Shown here: piece after piece, positions 7,846-16,286 of the stretch
Position numbering within the stretch: the first letter of the stretch is position 1
Layout of the letters: every line of letters starts with the position of its first letter
Assembly (NCBI GenBank): GCA_015057445.1
Contig: SVEI01000007.1
Span: 1-64,000, forward strand
Origin: Lachnospiraceae bacterium
GTDB lineage: Bacteria; Bacillota; Clostridia; Lachnospirales; Lachnospiraceae
DNA length: 64,000 nucleotides
Reading direction: 5' to 3'
Made by a program: the position numbers and the translations under genes
Notes under the pieces: generated by a model
The model's database searches: none
Told to the model about the DNA's origin: nothing
Seen by the model: only the letters and a program-made list of their open reading frames with translations

Positions 7846-8859
7846 ATGTTAAAAAATAGAAGAATTAAAGCACTGATGTTAGTGTTTGTTATGATGATAA
7901 ATTGTTTGGCTTTTACAGGTTGTGGGAGTAAGGATAAAACAGTAGCCGATGAGTCTCGAAAGGTCACCTTAGTTCTTGATTGGACTCCAAATACTAACCA
8001 TACAGGTATCTATGTGGCCATGGAAAAGGGATACTTTACTGAGGAAGGTATAAGTGTTGAAGTGGTTCAGCCACCAGAAGGAGGCGCAGAGGTTTTAGTT
8101 GCATCTGGTAAAGCAGAATTTGGAGTATCATTTCAGGATACTATGGCACCTGCTTTAATAGGAGAGGATGCTCTTGATATAACCGCAGTGGCAGCTCTAA
8201 TTCAGCACAATACTTCAGGAATTATCTCCAGAGCAGGAGAAGGTATGGATAGACCAAGTGGTATGGCAGGTCACAGCTATTCTACTTGGAATGGCTCCGT
8301 AGAGATTGCTATGTTGGAAAACGTTGTTACAGCTGACGGAGGAGATTTCTCGCAGGTTGAGCTTATACCTAGTACAGTAACTGATGAGGTTAGTGCTCTA
8401 TCTACAAAGTCTACAGATTCCATTTGGATATTCTATGGATGGGCAGGAGTTAAGATGGAGCTTGAGGGTATAAAGACAGATTACTTTGCATTTAAGGACA
8501 TTAATCCAGTGTTTGATTATTATAGTCCTGTATTGATAGCAAATAATGACTTTTTAGCAGACGAGGAGGAGTATGCCAAAGGATTTTTACGAGCTCTTAA
8601 GAAGGGATATGAATATGCTATAGAAAATCCTGAAGAAGCGGCACAGATTCTATGTGATAACGCTAGTGAGCTTGATTATGAGTTAGTACTTGCAAGTCAG
8701 AAGTATCTTGCCAATGAATATAAGGCTGAGGTTTCAAGATGGGGGTATATTGACCCTGTAAGATGGAATGGATTTTATAACTGGTTAAGTGATGAAAACT
8801 TGCTAGAAGAAGATATTCCTGACAATACAGGTTTTTCAAATGATTATCTTCCAGAATAA
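7846..8859 (+). CDS. Substrate-binding lipoprotein, NMT1/THI5-like (ThiY-like)
   Basis: A 337-residue lipoprotein that would capture the substrate outside the membrane. The signal peptide ends at a lipobox (FTGC). The mature part opens with VTLVLDWTPNTNHTGIYVA, the signature of NMT1/THI5-like proteins that bind thiamine pyrimidine precursors, followed by KGYFTEEGI and GKAEFGVSFQD. It sits between its permease (23 bases upstream) and ATPase (108 bases downstream), with AGTCGGAGG before the ATG. THI5-like binding proteins in TPP-regulated operons usually serve HMP or formylaminopyrimidine salvage. Confidence 0.9.
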   Translation: MLKNRRIKALMLVFVMMINCLAFTGCGSKDKTVADESRKVTLVLDWTPNTNHTGIYVAMEKGYFTEEGISVEVVQPPEGGAEVLVASGKAEFGVSFQDTMAPALIGEDALDITAVAALIQHNTSGIISRAGEGMDRPSGMAGHSYSTWNGSVEIAMLENVVTADGGDFSQVELIPSTVTDEVSALSTKSTDSIWIFYGWAGVKMELEGIKTDYFAFKDINPVFDYYSPVLIANNDFLADEEEYAKGFLRALKKGYEYAIENPEEAAQILCDNASELDYELVLASQKYLANEYKAEVSRWGYIDPVRWNGFYNWLSDENLLEEDIPDNTGFSNDYLPE

Positions 8860-8967
8860 TTAACAAAGCAATCACCAGTATTATTAGAGAATTGTTGTGC
8901 AAAATAAAACAGGAGCTATTACAATTGCAATATTGTATTATGTAAACTAAGAAGGATATGATTTAAT

Positions 8968-9729
8968 ATGTCTAATTTAATTGTTAAAAATATTTCAAAA
9001 GCATTTGACCAAAATAAAATAATTGATAATATAGATATAGAGCTACGAGATGGAGAAATTGTATCGCTTCTTGGAGCCAGCGGTGGTGGTAAGACAACGC
9101 TGTTCAATATTATCGCTGGTATTTCTTTACCTGATAGTGGAAATATATTACTAGATGGTGAAAATATTACTGGACAATCAGGCTTAGTTAGTTATATGCT
9201 ACAGAAAGATATGCTACTACCCTATAAGACAGTACTTGACAATGTGGCGCTTCCACTTATAATCAAGGGAATGAAAAAGAAAGAAGCAAGAGAAAAAGCA
9301 CTTTCCTATTTTGAACAATTTGGACTTTCGGGTTATGAGAATAAATATCCTAATGCTATGTCTGGAGGTATGAGGCAGAGAGCAGCATTTCTTAGAACAT
9401 ATTTGTTTTCAGGTAAGGTGGCAATCTTAGATGAACCATTTTCTGCTCTTGATATGCTTACTAAGGGGGAACTTCATGGGTGGTATATGGACATTATGAA
9501 TGAGTTAAAGCTATCAACCCTGTTCATAACCCATGATATTGACGAGGCAATTATGCTTTCTGATAGAATTTATATATTAACAGGAAAACCAGGAACTATT
9601 ACTAAGGAAATAGTTATAGAAGGTGGTAAGAATAAGCTTAAAGACTTTAATTTAACACAGGAGTTCTTAGGCTATAAGCAACAAATAGTTAATGCATTAA
9701 AAAATAAGAATGATTATAAAAATGTGTAA
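8968..9729 (+). CDS. ABC transporter ATP-binding protein (ThiZ-like)
   Basis: A 253-residue cytoplasmic ATPase. Walker A is GASGGGKTT (residues 36-44), the signature is MSGGMRQRA and Walker B is VAILDEPFSALD, followed by an H-loop in LFITHDIDEA. All catalytic motifs are present. It is the last subunit of the TPP-regulated importer and powers uptake of a thiamine precursor. The 108-base gap before it holds a weak ribosome site (GAAGGAT) and no clear promoter. Confidence 0.9.
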   Translation: MSNLIVKNISKAFDQNKIIDNIDIELRDGEIVSLLGASGGGKTTLFNIIAGISLPDSGNILLDGENITGQSGLVSYMLQKDMLLPYKTVLDNVALPLIIKGMKKKEAREKALSYFEQFGLSGYENKYPNAMSGGMRQRAAFLRTYLFSGKVAILDEPFSALDMLTKGELHGWYMDIMNELKLSTLFITHDIDEAIMLSDRIYILTGKPGTITKEIVIEGGKNKLKDFNLTQEFLGYKQQIVNALKNKNDYKNV

Positions 9730-9737
9730 AATCCAGA

Positions 9738-10469
9738 ATGACAAGGGCGATAAGGGACGATATGAAGGACGAAAAATTCGTTAGAACAAAAAATTTATTA
9801 GGTGATGTGGCTATGGAAAAACTGGCTAATTCTCGTGTGGCCGTGTTTGGAATCGGTGGCGTAGGTGGTCATGTGGTAGAAGCTTTGGTTAGAAGTGGTG
9901 TAGGAGCCATAGATTTAATAGATAGTGATACTGTGGCTGCAAGCAACATAAACCGCCAGATAATAGCCCTTATTAGTACAGTGGGAAAATACAAAGTTGA
10001 TGCTATGAAAGAAAGAATTGCAGATATAAACCCTGACTGTCGTGTTGAGGCAATAAGATGTTTTTACTTGCCAGAAACTAAAGATCAGTTTGATTTTAGC
10101 AAGTATGACTATGTGGTAGATGCGGTGGATACTGTAACTGCAAAGTTGCAACTAGTAACTGAAGCAAAGGAACATAATGTTCCAATTATAAGCTCTATGG
10201 GTGCAGGTAATAAGCTTAACCCAGCCATGTTTGAGGTTGCAGATATATATAAAACTTCGGTATGTCCATTGGCAAAGGTTATGCGCCGTGAGTTAAAAAA
10301 ACGTGGAATAGATAGTTTAAAGGTTGTTTATTCTAAGGAAGAAGCTATAAAGCCAGCTAATTCTGTAGGAGAAGAACGAGTACCAGGTTCAACAGCTTTC
10401 GTACCATCTGTTGCAGGATTGATAATAGCGTCGGAGGTTATAAAGGATCTAATTAAGATGCAAGAGTAA
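9738..10469 (+). CDS. tcdA: tRNA threonylcarbamoyladenosine dehydratase (TcdA)
   Basis: A 243-residue E1/ThiF-fold enzyme that uses ATP to cyclise t6A37 in ANN-decoding tRNAs. The adenylation fold is seen as VAVFGIGGVGGHVVEALVRS, the metal/ATP arm as SDTVAASNINRQ, and the C-terminal part (SVCPLAKVMRRELKKRGI) is typical of TcdA rather than ThiF or MoeB. It lacks the ThiF zinc-binding pairs. It starts eight bases after the ABC ATPase stop and may be translationally coupled; an alternative ATG lies 24 bases further in. Its place in a thiamine operon could invite a ThiF call, but the sequence favours TcdA. Confidence 0.88.
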   Translation: MTRAIRDDMKDEKFVRTKNLLGDVAMEKLANSRVAVFGIGGVGGHVVEALVRSGVGAIDLIDSDTVAASNINRQIIALISTVGKYKVDAMKERIADINPDCRVEAIRCFYLPETKDQFDFSKYDYVVDAVDTVTAKLQLVTEAKEHNVPIISSMGAGNKLNPAMFEVADIYKTSVCPLAKVMRRELKKRGIDSLKVVYSKEEAIKPANSVGEERVPGSTAFVPSVAGLIIASEVIKDLIKMQE

Positions 10470-10493
10470 TCATATAAATGAACAAATAGAAAG

Positions 10494-10533
10494 AAAAAAT
10501 ATGGGCAAGTAAAATTCACTGCCCATATTTTTT
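10494..10533. terminator. Bidirectional terminator between tcdA and the DUF378 gene
   Basis: AAAAAATATGGGCA pairs with TGCCCATATTTTTT around a 12-base loop, between convergent genes. Confidence 0.88.
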
Positions 10534-10559
10534 GCATTTGTCGGGCTTTAAAAACCTGA

Positions 10560-10763
10560 CTAAGCGTCTCTTTTTGCAAGAAGTCCGTAGAATGAAATAA
10601 GATATAAACCACAGATACCTACTAAGTCATAGATAAGTCTGGTAAATACGGTTCCTTCTCCAAAGAGAGCTGAAACAAGATTAAAATCAAAAAAACCTAT
10701 TAGACCCCAGTTGATAGCACCGATGATGGTAACAGTGAGGGCAATATAATTTATTAATCTCAT
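10560..10763 (-). CDS. DUF378 membrane protein
   Basis: A 67-residue protein with two membrane helices. It carries the family hallmark TIIGAINWGLIGFFDFNLV followed by a second helix ending in YGLLAKRDA. DUF378 (YuzA-like) proteins are widespread and of unknown function. AGGTATGT-type ribosome signal precedes the ATG. It is monocistronic and convergent with tcdA. Confidence 0.88.
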   Translation of the reverse strand: MRLINYIALTVTIIGAINWGLIGFFDFNLVSALFGEGTVFTRLIYDLVGICGLYLISFYGLLAKRDA

Positions 10764-10881
10764 AACATACCTCCATAAACACTTTTGTGCTTATTACTAG
10801 GATTGCCAAAATACACAATAATATGCAAAATAAAGATTAAATTTTGTTAAAAATTTCGGCGTTCTAGAACCTGTGTAAATA

Positions 10882-10909
10882 TTGAATTATTTTATTATTG
10901 TGATATAAT
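10882..10909 (+). promoter_or_regulatory. Promoter of the PurF-like gene
   Basis: TTGAAT, 16 bases, TATAAT. A 10-base palindrome GTTCTAGAAC lies just upstream (10861-10870). Confidence 0.7.
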
Positions 10910-10962
10910 CAAACTTGCGAAAAATGGGATTGCTTGTAAAAGCACATATGGAGGATATAACA

Positions 10963-12372
10963 ATGGGCGGATATTTTGGAGTAGCGTCTAAGGAAGATTG
11001 CGTATTCGATTTATTTTACGGAACAGATTACCATTCACATCTCGGAACGAGACGTGCTGGTATGGCGGTATATGGGGAAGAGCATGGATTTGAAAAATCT
11101 ATACATAATATAGAGAATTCACCATTTAGAACTAAGTTTACTAAAGAAGCTAATTCCATGAAAGGAAACTATGGAATTGGTTGTATATCAGATTTCGAAG
11201 CACAGCCTATATTTGTGCGCTCACATCATGGTTCGTTTGCCATAACAACTGTTGGTAAGATAAACAATGATGAAGAAATTATCGAGAAGATATTAAAAGA
11301 CAGAGTACATTTCTTCGAAATGTCAAATGGTGAGGTAAATGCTACTGAGCTTGTGGCGGCTATAATTAACCAAAAAGATAACTTTATTGATGGTATAAAG
11401 TATGCGCAGGAAATTATTGATGGTTCCATATCTATGCTTATACTTACTCCAAAGGGCGTTTATTGTGCTAGAGATAAATATGGAAAGACGCCGATTGTTA
11501 TTGGTAAAAAGGATGGTGCTTATTGTGCCAGCTTTGAAATTTTCGCATTTGTGAATATGGGATATGAAAAGGAAAAAGAACTTGGACCTGGAGAAATAGT
11601 TGTTATGACTCCAGATGCTTGTAAGACATTGGTTGCCCCAGGTAAGGAGATGAAGATGTGTACCTTCCTTTGGGTTTACTATGGATATCCTTCATCGGCC
11701 TATGAAGGTATCAGCGTTGAAGAGATGCGTTATAGATGCGGAGAGATGCTTGCTAAGAGAGATACAGAGGAAATCGATATCGTGGCAGGTGTTCCGGACT
11801 CTGGAACGCCACATGCTATAGGATATGCTAATGTATCTAAGAAGCCATTTACAAGACCATTTATTAAATATACCCCTGCTTGGGCAAGATCATTTATGCC
11901 AACTATTCAAAGTAAGCGAAAGATGATTGCCAAAATGAAGCTTATTCCTGTAGAAGACATAATAAAAGGAAAAAGAATGCTTCTTATTGATGATTCTATC
12001 GTAAGAGGAACTCAGCTTCAAGAAACATCAGAATTTTTATATGAGAAGGGTGCCAAGGAGGTACATATAAGACCGGCTTGTCCACCAATTATGTATGGTT
12101 GTAAGTACCTTAATTTTTCACGTTCTAACTCAGAGATGGATTTGATATCTAGAAGAGTTATAGCGGAGCTTGAGGGAACAGAGGAAGTAAGTCAGGAGAC
12201 ATTGGATAAGTACGCAGATCATAATACTCCTGAGTATGCAAATATGGTAGAGACAATTAGACAAAAACTAGGATTTACATCTCTTCGATTCCAAAGACTT
12301 GACGATATGCTAGAGGCTGTAGGAATTGATACATGCAAGCTTTGCACATATTGTTGGGATGGAAGAGAGTGA
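10963..12372 (+). CDS. PurF-like amidophosphoribosyltransferase paralogue lacking the N-terminal Cys
   Basis: A 469-residue protein with the two-domain PurF plan: an N-terminal glutamine-amidotransferase (Ntn) fold and a C-terminal phosphoribosyltransferase fold with the PRPP motif MLLIDDSIVRGT (about residues 338-350). The start is fixed by GGAGG eight bases before the ATG and gives MGGYFGVAS: position 2 is Gly where PurF needs Cys as glutaminase nucleophile. Other glutaminase landmarks (HLGTRRAGMAVYG) remain. The tail CKLCTYCWDGRE has three cysteines, as in Fe-S-containing PurF enzymes. It may use free ammonia or another amine, or be regulatory. Real PurF is not in the window. Confidence 0.85.
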   Translation: MGGYFGVASKEDCVFDLFYGTDYHSHLGTRRAGMAVYGEEHGFEKSIHNIENSPFRTKFTKEANSMKGNYGIGCISDFEAQPIFVRSHHGSFAITTVGKINNDEEIIEKILKDRVHFFEMSNGEVNATELVAAIINQKDNFIDGIKYAQEIIDGSISMLILTPKGVYCARDKYGKTPIVIGKKDGAYCASFEIFAFVNMGYEKEKELGPGEIVVMTPDACKTLVAPGKEMKMCTFLWVYYGYPSSAYEGISVEEMRYRCGEMLAKRDTEEIDIVAGVPDSGTPHAIGYANVSKKPFTRPFIKYTPAWARSFMPTIQSKRKMIAKMKLIPVEDIIKGKRMLLIDDSIVRGTQLQETSEFLYEKGAKEVHIRPACPPIMYGCKYLNFSRSNSEMDLISRRVIAELEGTEEVSQETLDKYADHNTPEYANMVETIRQKLGFTSLRFQRLDDMLEAVGIDTCKLCTYCWDGRE

Positions 12373-12396
12373 TAAAGCGTAAGCAATGAGCCATGC

Positions 12397-12457
12397 ACAA
12401 ACGCAAAAAGAAGCCTGATATGAGCTTGCTCAATATCAGGCTTCTTTTTGCGTTTGT
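12397..12457 (+). terminator. Very long terminator hairpin after the PurF-like gene
   Basis: ACAAACGCAAAAAGAAGCCT and onward forms an almost perfect 25-base stem with its complement ending GCGTTTGT, capped by a short GAGCTTGCTC tip; the arms contain the A5 and T5 runs. Confidence 0.85.
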
Positions 12458-12467
12458 ATACGGCGAA

Positions 12468-12584
12468 TGCCGCGATGTCTCGCCAACTAAAGTTGGCGAG
12501 ACATCGACATGGCACAATGCGAAGTAGGTGGAAGGGAACGCCGCGATGCTCGCCAACTTTAGTTGGCGAGACATCGGCATGGCA
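12468..12584. repeat. Two tandem copies of a palindromic element
   Basis: Two copies 71 bases apart each carry a near-perfect palindrome: GATGTCTCGCCAACT, AA, then its reverse complement (12474-12505), and GATGCTCGCCAACT, TT, reverse complement (12545-12575). Both are framed by GCCGCGATG and CATCGrCATGGCAC. The stretch is much more GC-rich than its surroundings and has no T-run, so it is not a simple terminator. It resembles a REP/BIME-like intergenic palindromic repeat. Confidence 0.8.
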
Positions 12585-12668
12585 CATTGATTAGAGGGTA
12601 TAGTTATGGTATTATTTTTTAATAGAAGATATGAAAATCAAATGAAATAATCCTTTATGAGGTACCTT

Positions 12669-13787
12669 ATGAAGAAGAGAACAAAATACAAATGGTACAT
12701 AATATCAGGCATATTTTTTGTTACAATAACAAACATTTTAGCCTGGTTTTCCCCTACTTTTTGTGATTGGCATACAACTTATGTGACTCCAATAATAGTT
12801 AATATATTTGGCAGAATTTCAAACATATTTCCATTCTCTGTAGGAGAAATAATGATAATGCTTGGAACTGTTTTGGTATTGGCAGCAGTACTAATTGCCA
12901 TAGCATTTTTATTTCTTAGAAAGAAGCCAAAGTTTGTCAGCTTTACCAAAGGATTTTTTAGAGTTTTTTCAGGAATTCTTGTGGGTGTGTGTATTGTTAT
13001 GACAACAAATTGTACCATACTGTATCATTGTTCACCTATAGATGCTAATCCTAAAGTGTCTTATAGAGAATATACAGTAGAGGAACTGGAGGTTCTAAGA
13101 AATTATGTTGTGGAACAATGTAACTACTACATGAAGCTTATGCCTAGAGACGCGGATGGGAATATAGTTTTTGAGGGAGATATGCAGGAAGATGCCAAGA
13201 AGGCATTGAGAGGTATATCAGATGATTTTCCAAAGCTAAAAGGATATTATCCTGATGTGAAGAATTTACTGTCTTCAGATATAATGAGTCAGGCATACAT
13301 AGGGGGGTATTATTTTCCTTTTTCTATGGAGGCAAATGCTAATGGTAATATGTATATAGCAAATTATCCAGCAGTGTACTGCCATGAGTTAAGCCATCTT
13401 CATGGCTATATTTACGAGGATGAGGCAAATTATCTGGCATATCAGGCATGTATAAATAGTGAGTCAGATTTCTTCAGGTATTCAGGATATTTAAGTGTTT
13501 TGATATATATAGATAACGCATACTTTCATTCTATAGGAGATGATTATTTTTATTACATAAATCAGACTAAAGTGGAAGAACAGGTATGGGCAGATAGTAC
13601 ATTTTTAACTGAGGAAGCTTGGGAAGATGTGGAGGAGGGTGCCATCCTTTCAACAGACACTGTGGATGAGATATCAGATGAGTTTACTGAGACAACTCTT
13701 AATCTAAATGGAGTTGAGGAGGGTATGACAAGCTATAGCCTTGTGGTGGATTTGATGCTACAGTATTATGATGGAATACTCTATTAG
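12669..13787 (+). CDS. DUF3810 membrane protein with HExxH zinc-protease-like motif
   Basis: A 372-residue protein. Three membrane helices lie at the N-terminus (about 10-30, 48-80 and 92-115), then an outer or cytoplasmic domain. The motif CHELSHLHG (His239-Glu240-x-x-His243) followed by DEANYLAYQAC has the geometry of zinc metallopeptidases, in which the later Glu is the third ligand. The family is DUF3810, of unknown substrate. I use the ATG six bases after GAGG; the ATG 12 bases upstream has no ribosome site. Peptidase activity is inferred from the motif only. Confidence 0.82.
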   Translation: MKKRTKYKWYIISGIFFVTITNILAWFSPTFCDWHTTYVTPIIVNIFGRISNIFPFSVGEIMIMLGTVLVLAAVLIAIAFLFLRKKPKFVSFTKGFFRVFSGILVGVCIVMTTNCTILYHCSPIDANPKVSYREYTVEELEVLRNYVVEQCNYYMKLMPRDADGNIVFEGDMQEDAKKALRGISDDFPKLKGYYPDVKNLLSSDIMSQAYIGGYYFPFSMEANANGNMYIANYPAVYCHELSHLHGYIYEDEANYLAYQACINSESDFFRYSGYLSVLIYIDNAYFHSIGDDYFYYINQTKVEEQVWADSTFLTEEAWEDVEEGAILSTDTVDEISDEFTETTLNLNGVEEGMTSYSLVVDLMLQYYDGILY

Positions 13788-13823
13788 TTTTAGATATGAA
13801 AATAAACTAAAAAATTAAAAATA

Positions 13824-13856
13824 ACCTAGGGTTATCTATTGCTTGTGACCCTAGGT
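13824..13856. other. Hairpin upstream of the ABC exporter genes
   Basis: ACCTAGGGT and ACCCTAGGT are exact inverted repeats. The T-rich side lies on the minus strand (TTATTTTTAATTTTTT), so as a terminator it would face backward although no minus-strand gene is nearby; on the plus strand it is a 5-prime leader hairpin. Confidence 0.5.
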
Positions 13857-13914
13857 AATGTTGTATTATGGGGTCAAAATAGATAAAATTATGATGTCTA
13901 GCAGGAGGAAGAAT

Positions 13915-14637
13915 ATGCTAAAAATTAAAAATCTAACAAAATGCTATAAGGGTAGCAACAAGGGAGTGCATCAGCTTGACTTACATGTGAATAAAGGCGA
14001 CCTATTAGCGTTTATAGGACACAATGGGGCAGGCAAGACAACAACTCTAAAGTGTGTAACTGGAATCCATAATTTTGATGAAGGGGAGATTATTATAGAT
14101 GGGCTTAATCTCCGTGAGAATGAATTGGAATGTAAGAGAAGATTTGCGTATATTCCTGATAATCCTGACCTTTATGAGTACTTAACTGGAATACAGTACC
14201 TTAATTTTGTGTCTGATATATTTCAGGTGGGAGCTAAGGAGAGAAGAGATAAGATAGAAAAGTATGCAGATGCTTTCGAGATAACTGAGTCCCTGGGAGA
14301 TTTAATATCAACCTACTCCCATGGTATGAAGCAGAAGCTTGCCATAATATCAGCCTTGGTTCATGAGCCCAAGCTTCTAATATTAGATGAGCCTTTTGTA
14401 GGACTTGATCCTAAGGCGGCAGTAATACTTAAAGACATGATGAGAGAAATATGTGCCAATGGAGGAGCAGTATTCTTTTCAACCCATGTGCTTGATGTGG
14501 CTGAAAAGCTTTGTAATAAGGTGGCAATTATTAAGGATGGAAGGCTTCTTGCCAGTGGAAATATGTCAGACATAGTAAGAGACGGTCAGTCCTTAGAGGA
14601 TATATTTATGGAGGCGGTTAGTGATGAGGCAGATTAA
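13915..14637 (+). CDS. ABC transporter ATP-binding protein (ABC-2 exporter)
   Basis: A 240-residue ATPase. It begins LKIKNLTKCYKG, has Walker A GHNGAGKTT, a signature YSHGMKQKLAI and Walker B LLILDEPFVGLDP, then the H-loop FFSTHVLDVAEK. The MKQK-type signature places it in the drug/lantibiotic/Na-export group (CcmA-like). The start is six bases after AGGAGG. The permease gene overlaps its end by 17 bases, so the two form one exporter. Substrate unknown. Confidence 0.9.
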   Translation: MLKIKNLTKCYKGSNKGVHQLDLHVNKGDLLAFIGHNGAGKTTTLKCVTGIHNFDEGEIIIDGLNLRENELECKRRFAYIPDNPDLYEYLTGIQYLNFVSDIFQVGAKERRDKIEKYADAFEITESLGDLISTYSHGMKQKLAIISALVHEPKLLILDEPFVGLDPKAAVILKDMMREICANGGAVFFSTHVLDVAEKLCNKVAIIKDGRLLASGNMSDIVRDGQSLEDIFMEAVSDEAD

Positions 14638-16210
14638 AATTTTAACTAAGTTAGAGCTTGCTAATTTATTCTCCTTGAATGTTATTCGTTACACTAAGGA
14701 TAAGAAGGCTAGGAATACTGGAATAGCTCTAGGGTGTATAATAGGTTTTCTCGTATTGATGGCTATAGCTTATGTGAGTGGTATGAGCTATGGATTTATA
14801 AATCTTGGAGCTGGAAATATTGTTCCCGCTTATATTGTATTTTTGAGTAGCATATTAACACTGCTTTTTTGTGCCTTTAAGGCAGGAAAGATAATCTTTA
14901 AGGAAAATTGCTATGATATACTAACCTCCATGCCAATAAAGACAGAATCGCTAGTCATAAGTAGGTATATAAGACTTTATATTGAGGGACTGATGGTAGC
15001 TTGTATTGTTATGATACCAGGTGTGATATTATATGGAGTTTTTGAAAGGCCAGGAATACTTGCAATTATACTTGGTTTATTGTCGGTGATAATAGTTCCT
15101 ATAATACCAATAACCCTGTCTGTATTACTTGGACTTATAATTACAGGGATATCATCTCGTATGAAAAACAAGGTGTTATTTGAGACAGTATTCGTTGTAG
15201 GAATTGTGATTGCTATTTTCTTGCTATCAGCCTTTGTGCCAACGGAGGATATGGAGAACTTTGATATGCAAGCTATAAAAGAAGTTGCATCAAAGCTCAT
15301 TGATATGCTTCATAAAATATATCCACCTACCACATGGTTTTCTAAGGCTATAGGAGCAGGTGATGTGGTAGGATTTATAATTGGAGTTATATTATCCCTT
15401 GTATCATTCCTAGCAGTGATTTTCCTTACAACTGTAAACTTTGAAATAATTAATAGAGGGATTCACACAAATTCAGCCAAGCATAATTACAAGCTAGGAG
15501 AGCTTGAGAACAAAACCATGATGAAGGCTCTTGTGTCAAGAGAGGCCAAGAGATATTTTTCATCGGGAACTTATGTTACAAATACTATAATAGGACCTGT
15601 TATGGCTGTAATATTTGCAGCTAGTCTGTTTTTCGTAGATATGAACGATGCCCTTAAAGGACTGCCGATTAATATAGACATTAATGCTGCTATTCCAGTA
15701 TTGTTTTCTGGAATATTAGTAATGAATACCCCTATAGCTACTGCTATATCTATGGAGGGCAAGGAGTTTTGGATTAGTAAAACATTACCTATATTATCTA
15801 GAGACATTCTAAAAAGTAAGCTTATATTTAATGCTATGCTGATTGTACCATTTTATGTGGTAGGAGAGGTGATTATGATCATAGCTTTAAGACCATCCAT
15901 CACAAAAGTTTTGTGGATGGTAGTTCTTCCCGCCATTGTTATAGTATGCGCTCTAGTGGTTGGAATAGCAGCAAATCTAAAATTCCCCAAGTTAAATTGG
16001 GACAGTGATGTGGAGGTTGTAAAGCAAAGTGCATCAGCCTTGATTGGTGGTATGGCAGGATTTTTGATAGCGTTAATTGCAACAATTCCCCTTATGTTGG
16101 TGCCTGTAAGATATTATAATTTGGTGGCTTGTGTGGAGTTTATTGTATTGGTGATTGTGGCGTTTGTGGTTAATGAAAAGAATTACAGGTTCGATATGAA
16201 AAAAATATGA
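14621..16210 (+). CDS. ABC-2 type exporter permease
   Basis: A 529-residue integral membrane protein with about 12 hydrophobic segments in two halves separated by a basic loop (around residues 285-310, EIINRGIHTNSAKHNYKLG). The N-terminal region with DILTSMPIKTESLVISRY is typical of large ABC-2 permeases of Firmicutes. Translation can start at a GTG six bases, or an ATG nine bases, after GGAGG inside the end of the ATPase gene. It is the membrane partner of that ATPase. Cargo cannot be deduced. Confidence 0.85.
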   Translation: MMRQIKILTKLELANLFSLNVIRYTKDKKARNTGIALGCIIGFLVLMAIAYVSGMSYGFINLGAGNIVPAYIVFLSSILTLLFCAFKAGKIIFKENCYDILTSMPIKTESLVISRYIRLYIEGLMVACIVMIPGVILYGVFERPGILAIILGLLSVIIVPIIPITLSVLLGLIITGISSRMKNKVLFETVFVVGIVIAIFLLSAFVPTEDMENFDMQAIKEVASKLIDMLHKIYPPTTWFSKAIGAGDVVGFIIGVILSLVSFLAVIFLTTVNFEIINRGIHTNSAKHNYKLGELENKTMMKALVSREAKRYFSSGTYVTNTIIGPVMAVIFAASLFFVDMNDALKGLPINIDINAAIPVLFSGILVMNTPIATAISMEGKEFWISKTLPILSRDILKSKLIFNAMLIVPFYVVGEVIMIIALRPSITKVLWMVVLPAIVIVCALVVGIAANLKFPKLNWDSDVEVVKQSASALIGGMAGFLIALIATIPLMLVPVRYYNLVACVEFIVLVIVAFVVNEKNYRFDMKKI

Positions 16211-16286
16211 ACCTTTTGTTATCCTATGATAATAATAATTTAGATGGCAAGAAATGCTAAATATATTATTATATAAGGAGATGCGT

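Noticed and set aside
9738-10469. Assignment as ThiF because of the thiamine operon next to it
   Set aside because: The C-terminal region is of the TcdA type and the ThiF zinc-site cysteine pairs are not seen; the operon is for uptake, not for thiazole synthesis.
12468-12584. Tandem repeats as a CRISPR array
   Set aside because: Only two units, each a full palindrome, with no comparable spacers and no cas genes.
12219-12587. Two overlapping minus-strand frames of 101 and 122 codons
   Set aside because: They run through the PurF-like 3-prime end, a long terminator and the palindromic repeats; open reading there is a by-product of the repeats.
15571-15807. Minus-strand open frames inside the ABC permease and other long genes
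   Set aside because: They lie antisense to clearly coding genes, lack ribosome sites and show no family motifs.
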